DNA from: Klebsiella pneumoniae | GTDB taxonomy: Bacteria > Pseudomonadota > Gammaproteobacteria > Ga0077536 | Assembly: GCA_945873015.1 (NCBI GenBank) | Contig: CAMCBY010000149.1 | Coordinates: 1-8,556, forward strand | Direction: 5' to 3' | Length of the DNA stretch: 8,556 nucleotides | Shown here: positions 1-6,596 of the stretch, in pieces | How positions within the stretch are numbered: position 1 is the first letter of the stretch | Layout of the letters: every line of letters begins with the position of its first letter | Program-made: the position numbers and the translations under genes | Notes under the pieces: model-generated | The model's database searches: none | The model's input: the letters and a program-made list of their open reading frames with translations, nothing else | Told to the model about the DNA's origin: nothing

Positions 1-889
1 ACAACGGCCAATGCCACAGGTACAGGGAATAAGAGACAAGGCCGATGCCAACTGCTACACGCGTACTCAGCAAAGTGCCGACCACGGTCGGACCGCCAGC
101 GCCGGCATGAATAATGACCGCCGCGCCGAGACAGGGCAGCAAGGCCGCCCATCCGGGGAAAGGCGTCTCGCCGTCGAACATACATATCGCGACCGCGATC
201 GCGGCAAGGCCCGCCGCCGCGCTTAGTTCGCGCAGCGGACGCGCGTTGAGGCGCGGCACGAGTTCATAGGCGACCAGCGCGCCCAGGAACAACTCCCAGG
301 CGCGCAGGTGGGGCAGATAAAAAGCCTGATCCGGATCGTGTCCGACCATCCACACCGCAGCGCCGAAAGACAGCAAGGCCAGCACCGCCAAACCCTGCAC
401 GATGGCGGCGCGGCCGAGCCGCGCCAGCAGCCACAACAACGGTGGGAATACCACGTAATACTGTTCTTCGACCGCCAGTGACCAAGTGTGCAGCAGCGGC
501 ATGTTTTCCGCCGCGCGGGAGAAATAGCCGGACTCGAGCCAGAAAAAGAGGTTGGAGGCGAACACCGAGGTGGCGGCGAGACTCTGCCCGAATTCGCGCA
601 ATTCATCCGGCGGCAACAACCACCAGGCAGCCACGCTTGCGCTCGCGAGCATCGCGAACAAGGCGGGAAACAGACGCCGGATGCGGCGCTCATAAAAACG
701 CACGATGCTGAAACTGTCGCTCGCGAGTTCGTTGCGCAGCAGGCTTGTGATCAGAAATCCCGAAATCACGAAGAACACGTCAACGCCGACGTAGCCCCCC
801 GGGAAGATACCGAGGCGGGCGTGGAACAGAATGACCGGCAGCACCGCGATGGCGCGCAGGCCATCGATGTCACGGCGATAAGTCAGCAC
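1..889 (-). CDS. Acyltransferase 3 family membrane protein (OafA/YrhL-like), C-terminal part beyond the window
   Basis: Reading the minus strand from the GTG at 889 gives 296 uninterrupted codons that leave the window at base 1. The product is a typical acyltransferase-3 integral membrane protein, a family that transfers acyl groups, usually acetyl, onto lipopolysaccharide O-antigen, peptidoglycan or other surface glycans. Visible hallmarks are YRRDIDGLRA near residues 4-13, the conserved His of LFHARLG at about residue 23, the GVDVFFVISGFL block at 35-46, the basic FYERRIRRLFP motif at 65-75, the HTWSLAVEEQYY motif at 134-145, and LWHWP at the edge, followed in this family by more helices and often an SGNH domain. 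GTG is the only plausible start: an in-frame TGA lies at 962-964 and no ATG falls between. No good Shine-Dalgarno is visible. The gene is divergent from the monooxygenase operon. The acceptor glycan is unknown. Confidence 0.9.
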   Translation of the reverse strand, partial: MLTYRRDIDGLRAIAVLPVILFHARLGIFPGGYVGVDVFFVISGFLITSLLRNELASDSFSIVRFYERRIRRLFPALFAMLASASVAAWWLLPPDELREFGQSLAATSVFASNLFFWLESGYFSRAAENMPLLHTWSLAVEEQYYVVFPPLLWLLARLGRAAIVQGLAVLALLSFGAAVWMVGHDPDQAFYLPHLRAWELFLGALVAYELVPRLNARPLRELSAAAGLAAIAVAICMFDGETPFPGWAALLPCLGAAVIIHAGAGGPTVVGTLLSTRVAVGIGLVSYSLYLWHWPL

Positions 890-985
890 GCGTGGCGGCC
901 AGCGACCGCAGCGGGCCGTGCCGCGCGTGGCGCCTTCGCGTCGGCCTCGGGTGGCGTCAAGTCATGGCAAGGACCGGAAGGGAAC

Positions 986-1224
986 ATGGCAAATCCGAAT
1001 GGCATCCATCATCTCGCGATTATGACGTCTGACGTGAAGAGCCAGACCGCATTTTGTCCGACGTTCTCGGCATGAAACTCAAAGCACTTTACTGGATGCC
1101 GGGTACTCGGGGTTATTGGCGCGCCTGTATCGGCTTGAATGTGCATTGCAGCGCGGCCGTGGTCGCTGCAGAGGCGCGCAAGGACAGCGTCACCAGGTTC
1201 GGTTTGGGGCACGCCGGGGGGTAG
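986..1224 (+). pseudogene. Frameshifted, truncated VOC-superfamily (glyoxalase / extradiol dioxygenase-like) gene remnant
   Basis: An ATG at 986, preceded by an AGGGA ribosome-binding sequence, opens MANPNGIHHLAIMTSDVK, the beta-strand start with metal-ligand His typical of VOC proteins. This frame then reads a few odd residues and stops at TGA 1073-1075. Shifting by one base at the T-run near 1051-1055 restores the family continuation SDVLGMKLKALYWMPG, which stays open to TAG 1222-1224. Family members continue in one frame through 'FFSDVLGM-L-ALYWMHG'. The simplest reading is therefore loss of one base in the TTTT run, followed by decay: even in the corrected frame, likeness fades after about residue 40 and the reading ends near 79 residues, short of the usual 130 or more. 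It lies just upstream of the monooxygenase gene, so it may once have belonged to that operon. A sequencing error could explain the frameshift but not the missing C-terminal part. Confidence 0.72.
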
Positions 1225-1246
1225 CGTGGCACGGCGGGAATTGATC

Positions 1247-1252
1247 CATAAT
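1247..1252 (+). promoter_or_regulatory. Possible -10 element upstream of the monooxygenase operon
   Basis: CATAAT resembles a sigma70 -10 box and lies about 50 bases before the monooxygenase start, but I see no convincing -35 box at the correct spacing. It is offered only as the best candidate in the short AT-richer patch (TTGATCCATAAT) between the VOC remnant and the start codon. Confidence 0.2.
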
Positions 1253-1303
1253 CGCGCTCGACCGCCGCGCCCGTAGCGCGCCGTAACCGGAGGTTCTGAC
1301 CCC

Positions 1304-2533
1304 ATGAAAATCGCCTGTTTTCACCTCATGCCCTACCGCGATCTCGCGGACGACTTCGAAAAGAAGCACAAATCGGCATGGTTCTCGCTGCCGTTCAATG
1401 AAGTCGCCGATTCGGGCAAGGTCGCGCAGTATTTCAATCACACCCTCGATGAACTGACCTATGCCGCGCAGATGGGCTTCGACGGGGTGTGTACCAACGA
1501 ACATCACCAGAATGCCTATGGCTTCATGGTCAATCCGAACATGATGGGTTCGGTTTTGGCGCGCGCCACGCGCGGCACCAAGACCGCCATTATCCAGATG
1601 GGCGAAACGGCGGTGTTCCTCAATCCACCGATACGTGTGGCCGAGGAATACGCGATGCTCGACTGCATCGCCGAAGGCCGCCTGGTCGCGGGTTTCCCGG
1701 TTGGTCTCGGGGGCGATTACGCCTACAGCTATGGCATGGCGCCTATCGAGCAGCGCGCGCGCTATTACGAAGCCCACGACCTCATCAAAAAAGCGTGGAC
1801 GTCCGACGAGGTGTTCGCCTTCAACGGCAAGTTCTATCAACTGCCGATGGTCAACATCTGGCCGAAACCCGTGCAACGCCCGCATCCGCCAATCTGGGTG
1901 CCAGGCAATGCCAGCCCCAGCACCTGGGACTTCGTTATCAAGAACGATTACGCCTATTGTTTCCTGACCTACTTCGGCGCCAAGGGTGCCGAGCACATGG
2001 TGCAGGGTTTCTGGGACCGCGCCGAGGAACTCGGCCGTGACCGCAATCCCTATCGTATGGGTTTCCTGGTGCCGGTAGGGGTGTCGGAGACCGACGAACA
2101 GGCCGAGGCCGAATACGGCCACGCCGCCGAATACTTCTATCACAAGGGTCTGCATCTGCCCGAGCAACTGCTGGCGCCACCCGGCCACATGACCCACAGC
2201 AGTCTCACGCACTTGATTACCAAGCGCCCGTTCCCGCCTTTTGATGAACTGAAGACGCTGAAATTCCCGCAGTTCAACGATCGTGACTTCGTGGTGTGCG
2301 GCAGCGCCAAAACGGTGACCGAGCGTCTGTTGCACATCATCAAGACCCTGCGTGTCGGTCATCTCATGATCCTGCCGCAGTTCGGTTCGCTGTCGCACGA
2401 GAAGACCATGCAGAACATCGAACGTATCTCCAAAAACGTGCTGCCCCATCTGCGCGGCGTGTGGGACAAAGAAGGCTGGGAAGATCACTGGTGGCCGAAG
2501 GCCTGCAGCACTGCTGCGCGCGCGGCGGCGTGA
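1304..2533 (+). CDS. Luciferase-like flavin-dependent monooxygenase (LLM family)
   Basis: A 409-residue soluble protein of the bacterial luciferase-like superfamily, a TIM barrel that uses FMNH2 (or F420 in some members) to oxidise a small organic substrate. Visible features are the N-terminal strand MKIACFHLMPYRDL, GFDGVCTNEHH at about 58-68 (the cofactor-proximal NEHH signature of this branch), NPPIRVAEEYAMLD at 107-120, GRLVAGFPVG at 125-134, WPKPVQRPHPPIWVPG at 186-201, and GSAKTVTERLL at 333-343 near the C-terminus. Length fits the larger LLM enzymes. The start is fixed by CGGAGG at 1288-1293, ten bases upstream. The alpha/beta hydrolase gene follows 20 bases after the stop, so the two are almost surely one operon. 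A VOC remnant lies just upstream. The substrate cannot be deduced. Flavin is more likely than F420 for this branch, but this is inference. Confidence 0.93.
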   Translation: MKIACFHLMPYRDLADDFEKKHKSAWFSLPFNEVADSGKVAQYFNHTLDELTYAAQMGFDGVCTNEHHQNAYGFMVNPNMMGSVLARATRGTKTAIIQMGETAVFLNPPIRVAEEYAMLDCIAEGRLVAGFPVGLGGDYAYSYGMAPIEQRARYYEAHDLIKKAWTSDEVFAFNGKFYQLPMVNIWPKPVQRPHPPIWVPGNASPSTWDFVIKNDYAYCFLTYFGAKGAEHMVQGFWDRAEELGRDRNPYRMGFLVPVGVSETDEQAEAEYGHAAEYFYHKGLHLPEQLLAPPGHMTHSSLTHLITKRPFPPFDELKTLKFPQFNDRDFVVCGSAKTVTERLLHIIKTLRVGHLMILPQFGSLSHEKTMQNIERISKNVLPHLRGVWDKEGWEDHWWPKACSTAARAAA

Positions 2534-2553
2534 GGCAAGGAGTCGAACAACAA

Positions 2554-3357
2554 ATGAAAAAGCTCACCAAAAAAGTCGTATCGGTGTTGAACGGGCGACT
2601 CGACATCACCGTCAATATTGCCGGCAAGGGTAAACCGCTGGTCTATCTGCATTCGGCCGGCGGTTTCTACTGGGATGATTTTCTCGACGAGCTGGCCAAC
2701 CACTACAAGGTCTATGTGCCGCACTTCCCCGGCACCGCGCCGGGCCGCCCCAACGACATCGACATGATCGACAACCTGTGGGACGCGGTGCTGGCCTATG
2801 ACGATCTGCTGGCCGGTTTGAAGCTCAAGAAAGTGCGCCTCATCGGCCATTCCTTCGGCGGCATGCTGGCGGCGGAACTTGCTGCGCAACGTCGTGAGTC
2901 CATCGAGAAGCTGGTCTTGATTGCGCCCATAGGCTTGTATCGGGAAGACGCGCCTTATACCTGCGCGAGCTGGTGTGCGCTGTCGCCACCGGAGATCATG
3001 GAAACGCTGTTCCACGACCCCAACCATCCGCGCGTGGTGAAACGTATGACGCCACCGGCGGGCCAGGAAGCGGCCGATCTGTGGACCGTGCATTTCATCT
3101 GGACCCTGGGTTGCACGGCCAAGATCATCTGGCCGATACCGGACAAGGGCCTGCATAAACGCATCCACCGCGTGACTGCACCGAGCCTCGTGGTATGGGG
3201 CGAGAACGATCGCCTGATACCGCCGGTGTATGCCGAGGAGTTCGGCAAGGCTTTGCCGCACAGCGAAGTATTCATGCTGCCGCGCTGCGGCCATGAGCCA
3301 CCGCTTGAGCAGATGGAATTGCTGCGCGACAAGGTGACGGGCTTTCTGGCGGCCTGA
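2554..3357 (+). CDS. Alpha/beta hydrolase
   Basis: A 267-residue alpha/beta-hydrolase-fold enzyme, predicted cytoplasmic, that would hydrolyse an ester, a C-C bond of a meta-cleavage product, or a similar small substrate. The nucleophile elbow is GHSFGG with Ser100, the acid is Asp219 in WGENDRLIPP, and the base is His247 in RCGHEPPLEQ. The oxyanion-hole loop is HSAGG at 33-37 rather than the usual HGxGG. The region around 135-200 is the lid. The open frame extends upstream to 2296, inside the monooxygenase gene, but ATG 2554 is the true start: it follows AAGGAG at 2537-2542 and gives a normal N-terminus. It is the second gene of the monooxygenase operon and ends just before an intrinsic terminator. 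The pairing suggests that the hydrolase acts on the monooxygenase product, possibly an ester or ring-opened compound. That role is inferred. Confidence 0.93.
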   Translation: MKKLTKKVVSVLNGRLDITVNIAGKGKPLVYLHSAGGFYWDDFLDELANHYKVYVPHFPGTAPGRPNDIDMIDNLWDAVLAYDDLLAGLKLKKVRLIGHSFGGMLAAELAAQRRESIEKLVLIAPIGLYREDAPYTCASWCALSPPEIMETLFHDPNHPRVVKRMTPPAGQEAADLWTVHFIWTLGCTAKIIWPIPDKGLHKRIHRVTAPSLVVWGENDRLIPPVYAEEFGKALPHSEVFMLPRCGHEPPLEQMELLRDKVTGFLAA

Positions 3358-3390
3358 GGAGCGGCAGCTGACGCTGCAGCCTGGCACACA

Positions 3391-3424
3391 AAAAGAAATG
3401 GCGTCACACGACGCCATTTTTTTT
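3391..3424. terminator. Bidirectional intrinsic terminator between convergent genes
   Basis: A perfect 10-bp stem, AAATGGCGTC (3396-3405) with GACGCCATTT (3410-3419) around the loop ACAC, is followed by a T-run through 3424. On the minus strand the same hairpin is followed by CTTTTTG. It can therefore end both the hydrolase operon (stop at 3357) and the convergent secreted-protein gene (stop at 3473). Confidence 0.9.
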
Positions 3425-3434
3425 GAAGTCGCGA

Positions 3435-3462
3435 CGCTGACCGGCACTCCTGCCAGTCAGCG
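3435..3462 (-). terminator. Second hairpin just downstream of the secreted-protein gene
   Basis: CGCTGAC (3435-3441) pairs with GTCAGCG (3456-3462), extended after one mismatch by GGCA/TGCC around loop CTCC. It starts 11 bases past the stop codon of the minus-strand gene. There is no T-run directly after it, so it may be a 3'-end stabiliser or a weak terminator acting before the stronger one at 3391-3424. Confidence 0.5.
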
Positions 3463-3472
3463 CCGCATGCGA

Positions 3473-4651
3473 TCAGAGCAGCGGGTTTCGGCGGCGTCCG
3501 ATCAAAGCCAGGGCCACCAGTCCTGACAGCATGGCCGGCAGTCCTGGCGGCAGTGGCACGGGCGCCGGTTCCACCGGCGCAAGGAGATCGAGATTGAGCG
3601 CGCCCATCTGGGCGCCAATCAGGTGCCCGACCAGGTCGGGATTGACGTCCGGGTCACATTCGTCGGGCTTCTTGCCGCTCGCGCTGCACAGCGCGAGTTG
3701 TTCGACACTGCCGGCGAAATCGTAGAACTCAAAACGACGCACCAGTTGCAGTTCGTCGGCCGCCATGACCTTGCCTCGCACCTTGGGCGGCTCGTTGTCG
3801 GTCAGCAGCTCCCATTCGTACTCGTTCTCCGGCACTTCAATTTCGTTGCCGTCCTTGTCGACACCCAGATGCCCTTGCGGCACCACGTCGTCACGGCCGG
3901 ACATGAGGCCATTCAGGCGCGCCTGCATTTCGCGTCCGGCATCGTTCGGGTCGAGCGCGTCGTGGATGACATCGCCATCCTTGTGCGCCTTGTCGATGAA
4001 GACTTTCACCCAGCGCGGCGGCGCGGCCTCGTTTTCGTTCTCCTGCTCGGGTCGGTGCACTTCGACTTCGACCTCCACCTGCTGCGCTTCGGGATTGGCC
4101 GGCGGCCGTACGTTCCACACCGGATCGCCGAGTTGCACGATGGCGCCGGGCGTGAACTCGCCGGGTGCCGCGCCGGGCAGCAGCCATTGGTAACGAATCG
4201 AAGAGGGATTGCCGTAATAACCCATGCCGAAATGTTCACAGCCCGAAGCGAACACGCAGGAGTGGCCGTCGGTGGCCACCTGCTGGCTGGCGAAGTCGAA
4301 GGGTGCGGTCGAATGTATCAGCGTGCCACCGGCGTCGTAGCCGCTGTAGCGCAAGATGGTCGAAAAATTGGTGGCATCACCAATCTCGAACACACTGGGA
4401 ATGTAGCCACCGGAGATTTGGAATACCGCCGGGGTGTTGTCAACGCCGTAGGTCGGAATGGCGCTCTTGTGCAGGCCATGCAGTTCGATTTCGAAACCGA
4501 CGTAGTGGCTGCCGCTATCGTTGTAGACGTCAAAATTGCTGAGGGCGCCGTAGGCAGTGGCAGGTGTGGTGACAACCGCGTGAACATCGGCCGTCATGGC
4601 CAGTGCCGTCACCGCGACGGCCAGCGCCAGGCGCTGGGGTTGATGTTGCAT
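3473..4651 (-). CDS. Secreted protein of unknown function with PEP-CTERM-like C-terminal anchor
   Basis: This is a 392-residue exported protein. Residues 1-25 form a signal peptide (basic MQHQPQR, hydrophobic core, V-H-A cleavage site). The C-terminus (365-392) has the three-part layout of exosortase-sorted proteins: VPLPPG in place of VPLPA or PEP, a hydrophobic helix of about 14 residues, then GRRR. The mature body starts with a beta-rich segment (FDVYNDSGSHYVGFEIEL) and carries a Cys pair in HSCVFASGCEHFG, a short acidic repeat VEVEVEV, and charged stretches towards the C-terminus. I recognise no enzymatic motif. An ATG four codons upstream (4663) is also in frame, but ATG 4651 is preferred because GGAGAGG lies directly before it while the upstream ATG has no ribosome-binding site. 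It probably ends up on the outer surface or in the exopolysaccharide matrix if the genome encodes an exosortase; none is in this window. Confidence 0.85.
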   Translation of the reverse strand: MQHQPQRLALAVAVTALAMTADVHAVVTTPATAYGALSNFDVYNDSGSHYVGFEIELHGLHKSAIPTYGVDNTPAVFQISGGYIPSVFEIGDATNFSTILRYSGYDAGGTLIHSTAPFDFASQQVATDGHSCVFASGCEHFGMGYYGNPSSIRYQWLLPGAAPGEFTPGAIVQLGDPVWNVRPPANPEAQQVEVEVEVHRPEQENENEAAPPRWVKVFIDKAHKDGDVIHDALDPNDAGREMQARLNGLMSGRDDVVPQGHLGVDKDGNEIEVPENEYEWELLTDNEPPKVRGKVMAADELQLVRRFEFYDFAGSVEQLALCSASGKKPDECDPDVNPDLVGHLIGAQMGALNLDLLAPVEPAPVPLPPGLPAMLSGLVALALIGRRRNPLL

Positions 4652-4769
4652 AACCCTCTCCATTGATTGTTGTTGTATCGCGTGATGCCGGGCTGACCCG
4701 TCCCACGCCTTGGCTTACATGGATGGCGGGGCGACGGGCCGGCGTTCATCACCTTTTGTGTCGTCGCCT

Positions 4770-4791
4770 TAAAATGTGACCGAATCGGTCA
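4770..4791 (+). promoter_or_regulatory. Palindromic operator candidate with overlapping -10 box, upstream of the OsmC-family gene
   Basis: TGACCGAATCGGTCA (4777-4791) is a perfect 7-bp inverted repeat around a single central A, the shape of a TetR-family dimer site. It lies one base after TAAAAT (4770-4775), a good -10 match, so a bound repressor would block transcription at the start point. The peroxiredoxin ATG is 91 bases downstream, and the divergent secreted-protein gene starts 125 bases to the left. No regulator gene of the TetR type is in the window, so the cognate protein is unknown. The -35 box is not convincing. Confidence 0.5.
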
Positions 4792-4882
4792 AAACGCGCG
4801 GGCGCGGCACCGGCCCGCCGCGCTACGCAGACAGGCACAGGACGGTTAAGCTGCTTTCCCCATCCATCGCGGGAGCGCGACC

Positions 4883-5347
4883 ATGGCGCAACACATAGCC
4901 TCCATCCACTGGCAGTTCGACGGCGGAGACTTCCGCAAGGGCCGTTATTCGCGCGCCCATACCTGGCGCTTCGACGGCGGCGTGGAAGTGCCGGCTTCGC
5001 CCTCGCCCCACGTGGTGCCGGCGCCATGGTCCGATGCGGCGGCGGTCGATCCGGAAGAAGCCTTCGTCGCATCGCTGGCGAGCTGCCACATGATGACCTT
5101 TCTGTTTCTGGCCTCGCGCGCCGGTTTCCTGGTCGAGCGTTATGACGATGACGCGGTCGGCACCATGGTCAAGAACGAACGGGGGCGCTGGTGGGTGAAC
5201 GAGGTGGTCTTGAAGCCGCGCATCGTCTACGGCGGCGACAAGCTGCCGAGCGCCGAAGACATCGACCACCTGCATCACGCCGCCCATGAAGAGTGTTTTA
5301 TCGCCAATTCGGTGAAGACCGAGATAAGGGTTGCCGCGCCGGATTGA
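4883..5347 (+). CDS. OsmC/Ohr-family peroxiredoxin
   Basis: A 154-residue cytoplasmic protein of the OsmC/Ohr family, thiol peroxidases that reduce organic or fatty-acid hydroperoxides using two conserved cysteines. The family signature DPEEAFVASLASCHMMTFLF places the peroxidatic Cys at 68, at the head of the long central helix. The resolving Cys138 is in HHAAHEECFIANSVKTE. The N-terminal strand (HIASIHWQFDGGDF) and full length fit the family. ATG 4883 is set by GGGAG at 4871-4875. The gene is divergent from the secreted-protein gene and has its own operator candidate at 4777-4791, which suggests regulated expression. It is separated by 86 bases from the antitoxin gene and is probably not co-transcribed with it, although no terminator was seen between them. 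It is an OsmC-like subfamily member rather than a clear OsmC or Ohr ortholog, so no symbol is given. Confidence 0.92.
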   Translation: MAQHIASIHWQFDGGDFRKGRYSRAHTWRFDGGVEVPASPSPHVVPAPWSDAAAVDPEEAFVASLASCHMMTFLFLASRAGFLVERYDDDAVGTMVKNERGRWWVNEVVLKPRIVYGGDKLPSAEDIDHLHHAAHEECFIANSVKTEIRVAAPD

Positions 5348-5363
5348 GCGGCTTATTCTCAAT

Positions 5364-5400
5364 CCATTAATGGACTAGTTCGCCATACGAGTACTAATAT
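5364..5400 (+). promoter_or_regulatory. AT-rich promoter/operator region of the toxin-antitoxin operon
   Basis: The 86-base gap before the antitoxin gene is far more AT-rich than its surroundings. It holds a perfect palindrome CCATTAATGG (5364-5373), followed at once by ACTAGT, and a possible promoter TGGACT (5371-5376) with TAATAT (5395-5400) 18 bases later. Two ACTAA words (5393-5397 and 5403-5407) flank TATGC. Antitoxins of this type bind palindromes over their own promoter. Which of these is the real site is inference. Confidence 0.35.
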
Positions 5401-5433
5401 GCACTAACACATACCTGTAGCGGACCGTCACCC

Positions 5434-5844
5434 ATGGCCAGACGTCTCCCTGTTGCCTACCCCGCCCCGGCCCCCATTGCCCCCGGCGGCGCCCTGCGCA
5501 CCTTTTTCAACATCGCCAAGGCCTGGTCCTTAAGCGAGCAGCAGACCATGACCCTGCTCGGCTTCGACGCCAGCACGCGCAGCACCTACTTCAAGTGGAA
5601 GAAAGACCCGGACAGCGCGCGCCTGGGCCGCGACAAGCTCGAACGCCTGTCCTACGTATTCGGCATCTACAAGGCCCTGCAGCTGTTGCTGCCGGAACCG
5701 GCGGCGGCCGACGGCTGGCTGCATCGCCCCAACCAGGCCGCGCCTTTCGGCGGTCGTCCGGCGTTGGAGCGATTGATGTCCGGCAACGTCGCCGACCTCT
5801 ACGTGGTGCGGGAATACCTGGATACGGCGCGCGGATGGTCGTGA
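5434..5844 (+). CDS. Xre/MbcA/ParS-type antitoxin (toxin-binding domain protein)
   Basis: A 136-residue antitoxin of the Xre/MbcA/ParS family (DUF2384-type toxin-binding domain), recognised by its sequence and by the RES toxin gene that overlaps it. Residues 1-20 are a Pro/Ala-rich lead. Residues 22-75 form the helix-turn-helix-like region (FFNIAKAWSLSEQQTMTLLG, then STRSTYFKWKKD and LERLSYVFGIYKAL). Residues 93-136 carry the toxin-binding part, with WLHRPNQAAPFGGRPAL and a C-terminal YLDTARGW. In solved Xre/RES and MbcA/MbcT complexes this C-terminal tail plugs the toxin active site. It should both neutralise the toxin and repress the shared promoter. ATG 5434 is the first start after the AT-rich promoter; its ribosome-binding sequence is weak. 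The stop overlaps the toxin start region by ten bases (ATG 5835) or four (GTG 5841), the usual translational coupling of such pairs. Confidence 0.9.
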   Translation: MARRLPVAYPAPAPIAPGGALRTFFNIAKAWSLSEQQTMTLLGFDASTRSTYFKWKKDPDSARLGRDKLERLSYVFGIYKALQLLLPEPAAADGWLHRPNQAAPFGGRPALERLMSGNVADLYVVREYLDTARGWS

Positions 5845-6542
5845 ACGCGCCGCTCACGGCACTCGAGTGGACGCCGAGCTGGCGCCTGGTGGCGAGCCGC
5901 TTTCCGCCGGTGGGCCTGTTCGATCGCGTCGCGCAGACCGCCGACCTCGACACCGTGTTCGCCATCGAAAGCCTGACCAATGCGCGCCTGCGCCAGGAGG
6001 CGGGCGAACTGGCGCTGGTGCCGGCCGAGGACCGCGTCAGCGGCCCCGGCACCACTCCCATCATGGCGGCCTTCACCCATCTGAATGGCCAGGGCAGCCG
6101 CTTCACCGACGGCAGCTACGGCGTCTACTACGCCGCCCGCAGCATCGACACCGCGATCGTCGAAACCGCCTGGCACCGCGCGCGTTTCCTGGTCGCTACC
6201 GCCGAAGCCCCGATGCAACTGGACATGCGCAGCTACGCCGCCGACATCGTCGGCGACTTCCACGACATTCGCGGCGCCGCCGACAGCCATGCCGCCCTCT
6301 ATGACCGCAACCCCGATGCCTACGGCCCCGCCCAGGACTTCGCGCAACGCCTGCGTGCGCAGGGCTCCAACGGCATCGCCTACGACAGCGTGCGCGACTC
6401 AGGGGGCGAATGTGTGGCGGTGTTCAAACCACGCGTCATCGCGCCGGCCAGACAAGGGCCGCACTATTGTTATGTGTGGGATGGCGAGCGCATCGCGCAG
6501 ATCTACATCAAGAGCGCCTACCAGCGCGGTGAATCCGTGTAG
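5835..6542 (+). CDS. RES-domain toxin (NAD+ phosphorylase/glycohydrolase, MbcT/ParT-like)
   Basis: A 235-residue RES-domain toxin. The family consumes NAD+ (MbcT phosphorolyses it; relatives hydrolyse it or transfer ADP-ribose), which stops growth when the antitoxin is lost. Visible family blocks are WRLVASRFPPVGLFDRVA at 16-33, LTNARLRQEAGELALVPAED at 47-66, GSRFTDGSYGVYYAARS at 87-103 with the conserved Arg89 and Tyr95/98/99, the Glu110 of AIVETAWHRARF, and GIAYDSVRDSGGECVAVF at 180-197 with Ser185. These supply the R, E and S that name the domain, so the toxin looks intact. Starts at ATG 5835 or GTG 5841 both overlap the antitoxin stop; ATG is taken here. The reading frame is open further upstream, but that part is the shadow of the antitoxin gene. 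The stop codon TAG (6540-6542) lies inside the left arm of a REP-like palindrome. Confidence 0.92.
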   Translation: MVVNAPLTALEWTPSWRLVASRFPPVGLFDRVAQTADLDTVFAIESLTNARLRQEAGELALVPAEDRVSGPGTTPIMAAFTHLNGQGSRFTDGSYGVYYAARSIDTAIVETAWHRARFLVATAEAPMQLDMRSYAADIVGDFHDIRGAADSHAALYDRNPDAYGPAQDFAQRLRAQGSNGIAYDSVRDSGGECVAVFKPRVIAPARQGPHYCYVWDGERIAQIYIKSAYQRGESV

Positions 6543-6596
6543 GTGCGCATTCATTCGCACGTTCGTTGCCGGGCTGAACTTGAGTGCCAGGCATGG

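Noticed and set aside
223..693. Minus-strand 156-codon frame within the acyltransferase region
   Set aside because: It is out of frame with the acyltransferase, which reads in another minus-strand frame with all family motifs and is open across the whole region.
488..1075. 195-codon plus-strand open frame whose end spells the VOC start
   Set aside because: Its first 166 codons are antisense to the acyltransferase and have no family likeness. Only the part from ATG 986 is meaningful.
1045..1075. Programmed ribosomal frameshift in the VOC remnant
   Set aside because: There is no slippery heptamer with a downstream structure, and the corrected frame loses family likeness soon afterwards, which fits decay better.
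1190..2488. 432-codon minus-strand open frame antisense to the luciferase-like monooxygenase
   Set aside because: It mirrors a well-recognised gene on the plus strand. High GC removes stops on the opposite strand. The translation is rich in His and Arg and shows no family motif.
2485..3447. 320-codon minus-strand open frame antisense to the hydrolase
   Set aside because: It runs through the terminator hairpin, lacks motifs, and covers a gene with a complete catalytic triad on the plus strand.
3623..4666. 347-codon plus-strand open frame opposite the secreted protein
   Set aside because: The minus-strand gene has a signal peptide, ribosome site and sorting tail. This frame has none of these.
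4795..4823. GC-rich inverted repeat in the peroxiredoxin leader as a terminator or riboswitch
   Set aside because: The stem is imperfect with a bulge, there is no T-run, and such pairings arise easily from GCG-rich sequence.
4823..5362. 179-codon minus-strand frame opposite the OsmC-family gene
   Set aside because: It has no ribosome site or motif, and the plus strand encodes a clear two-Cys peroxiredoxin.
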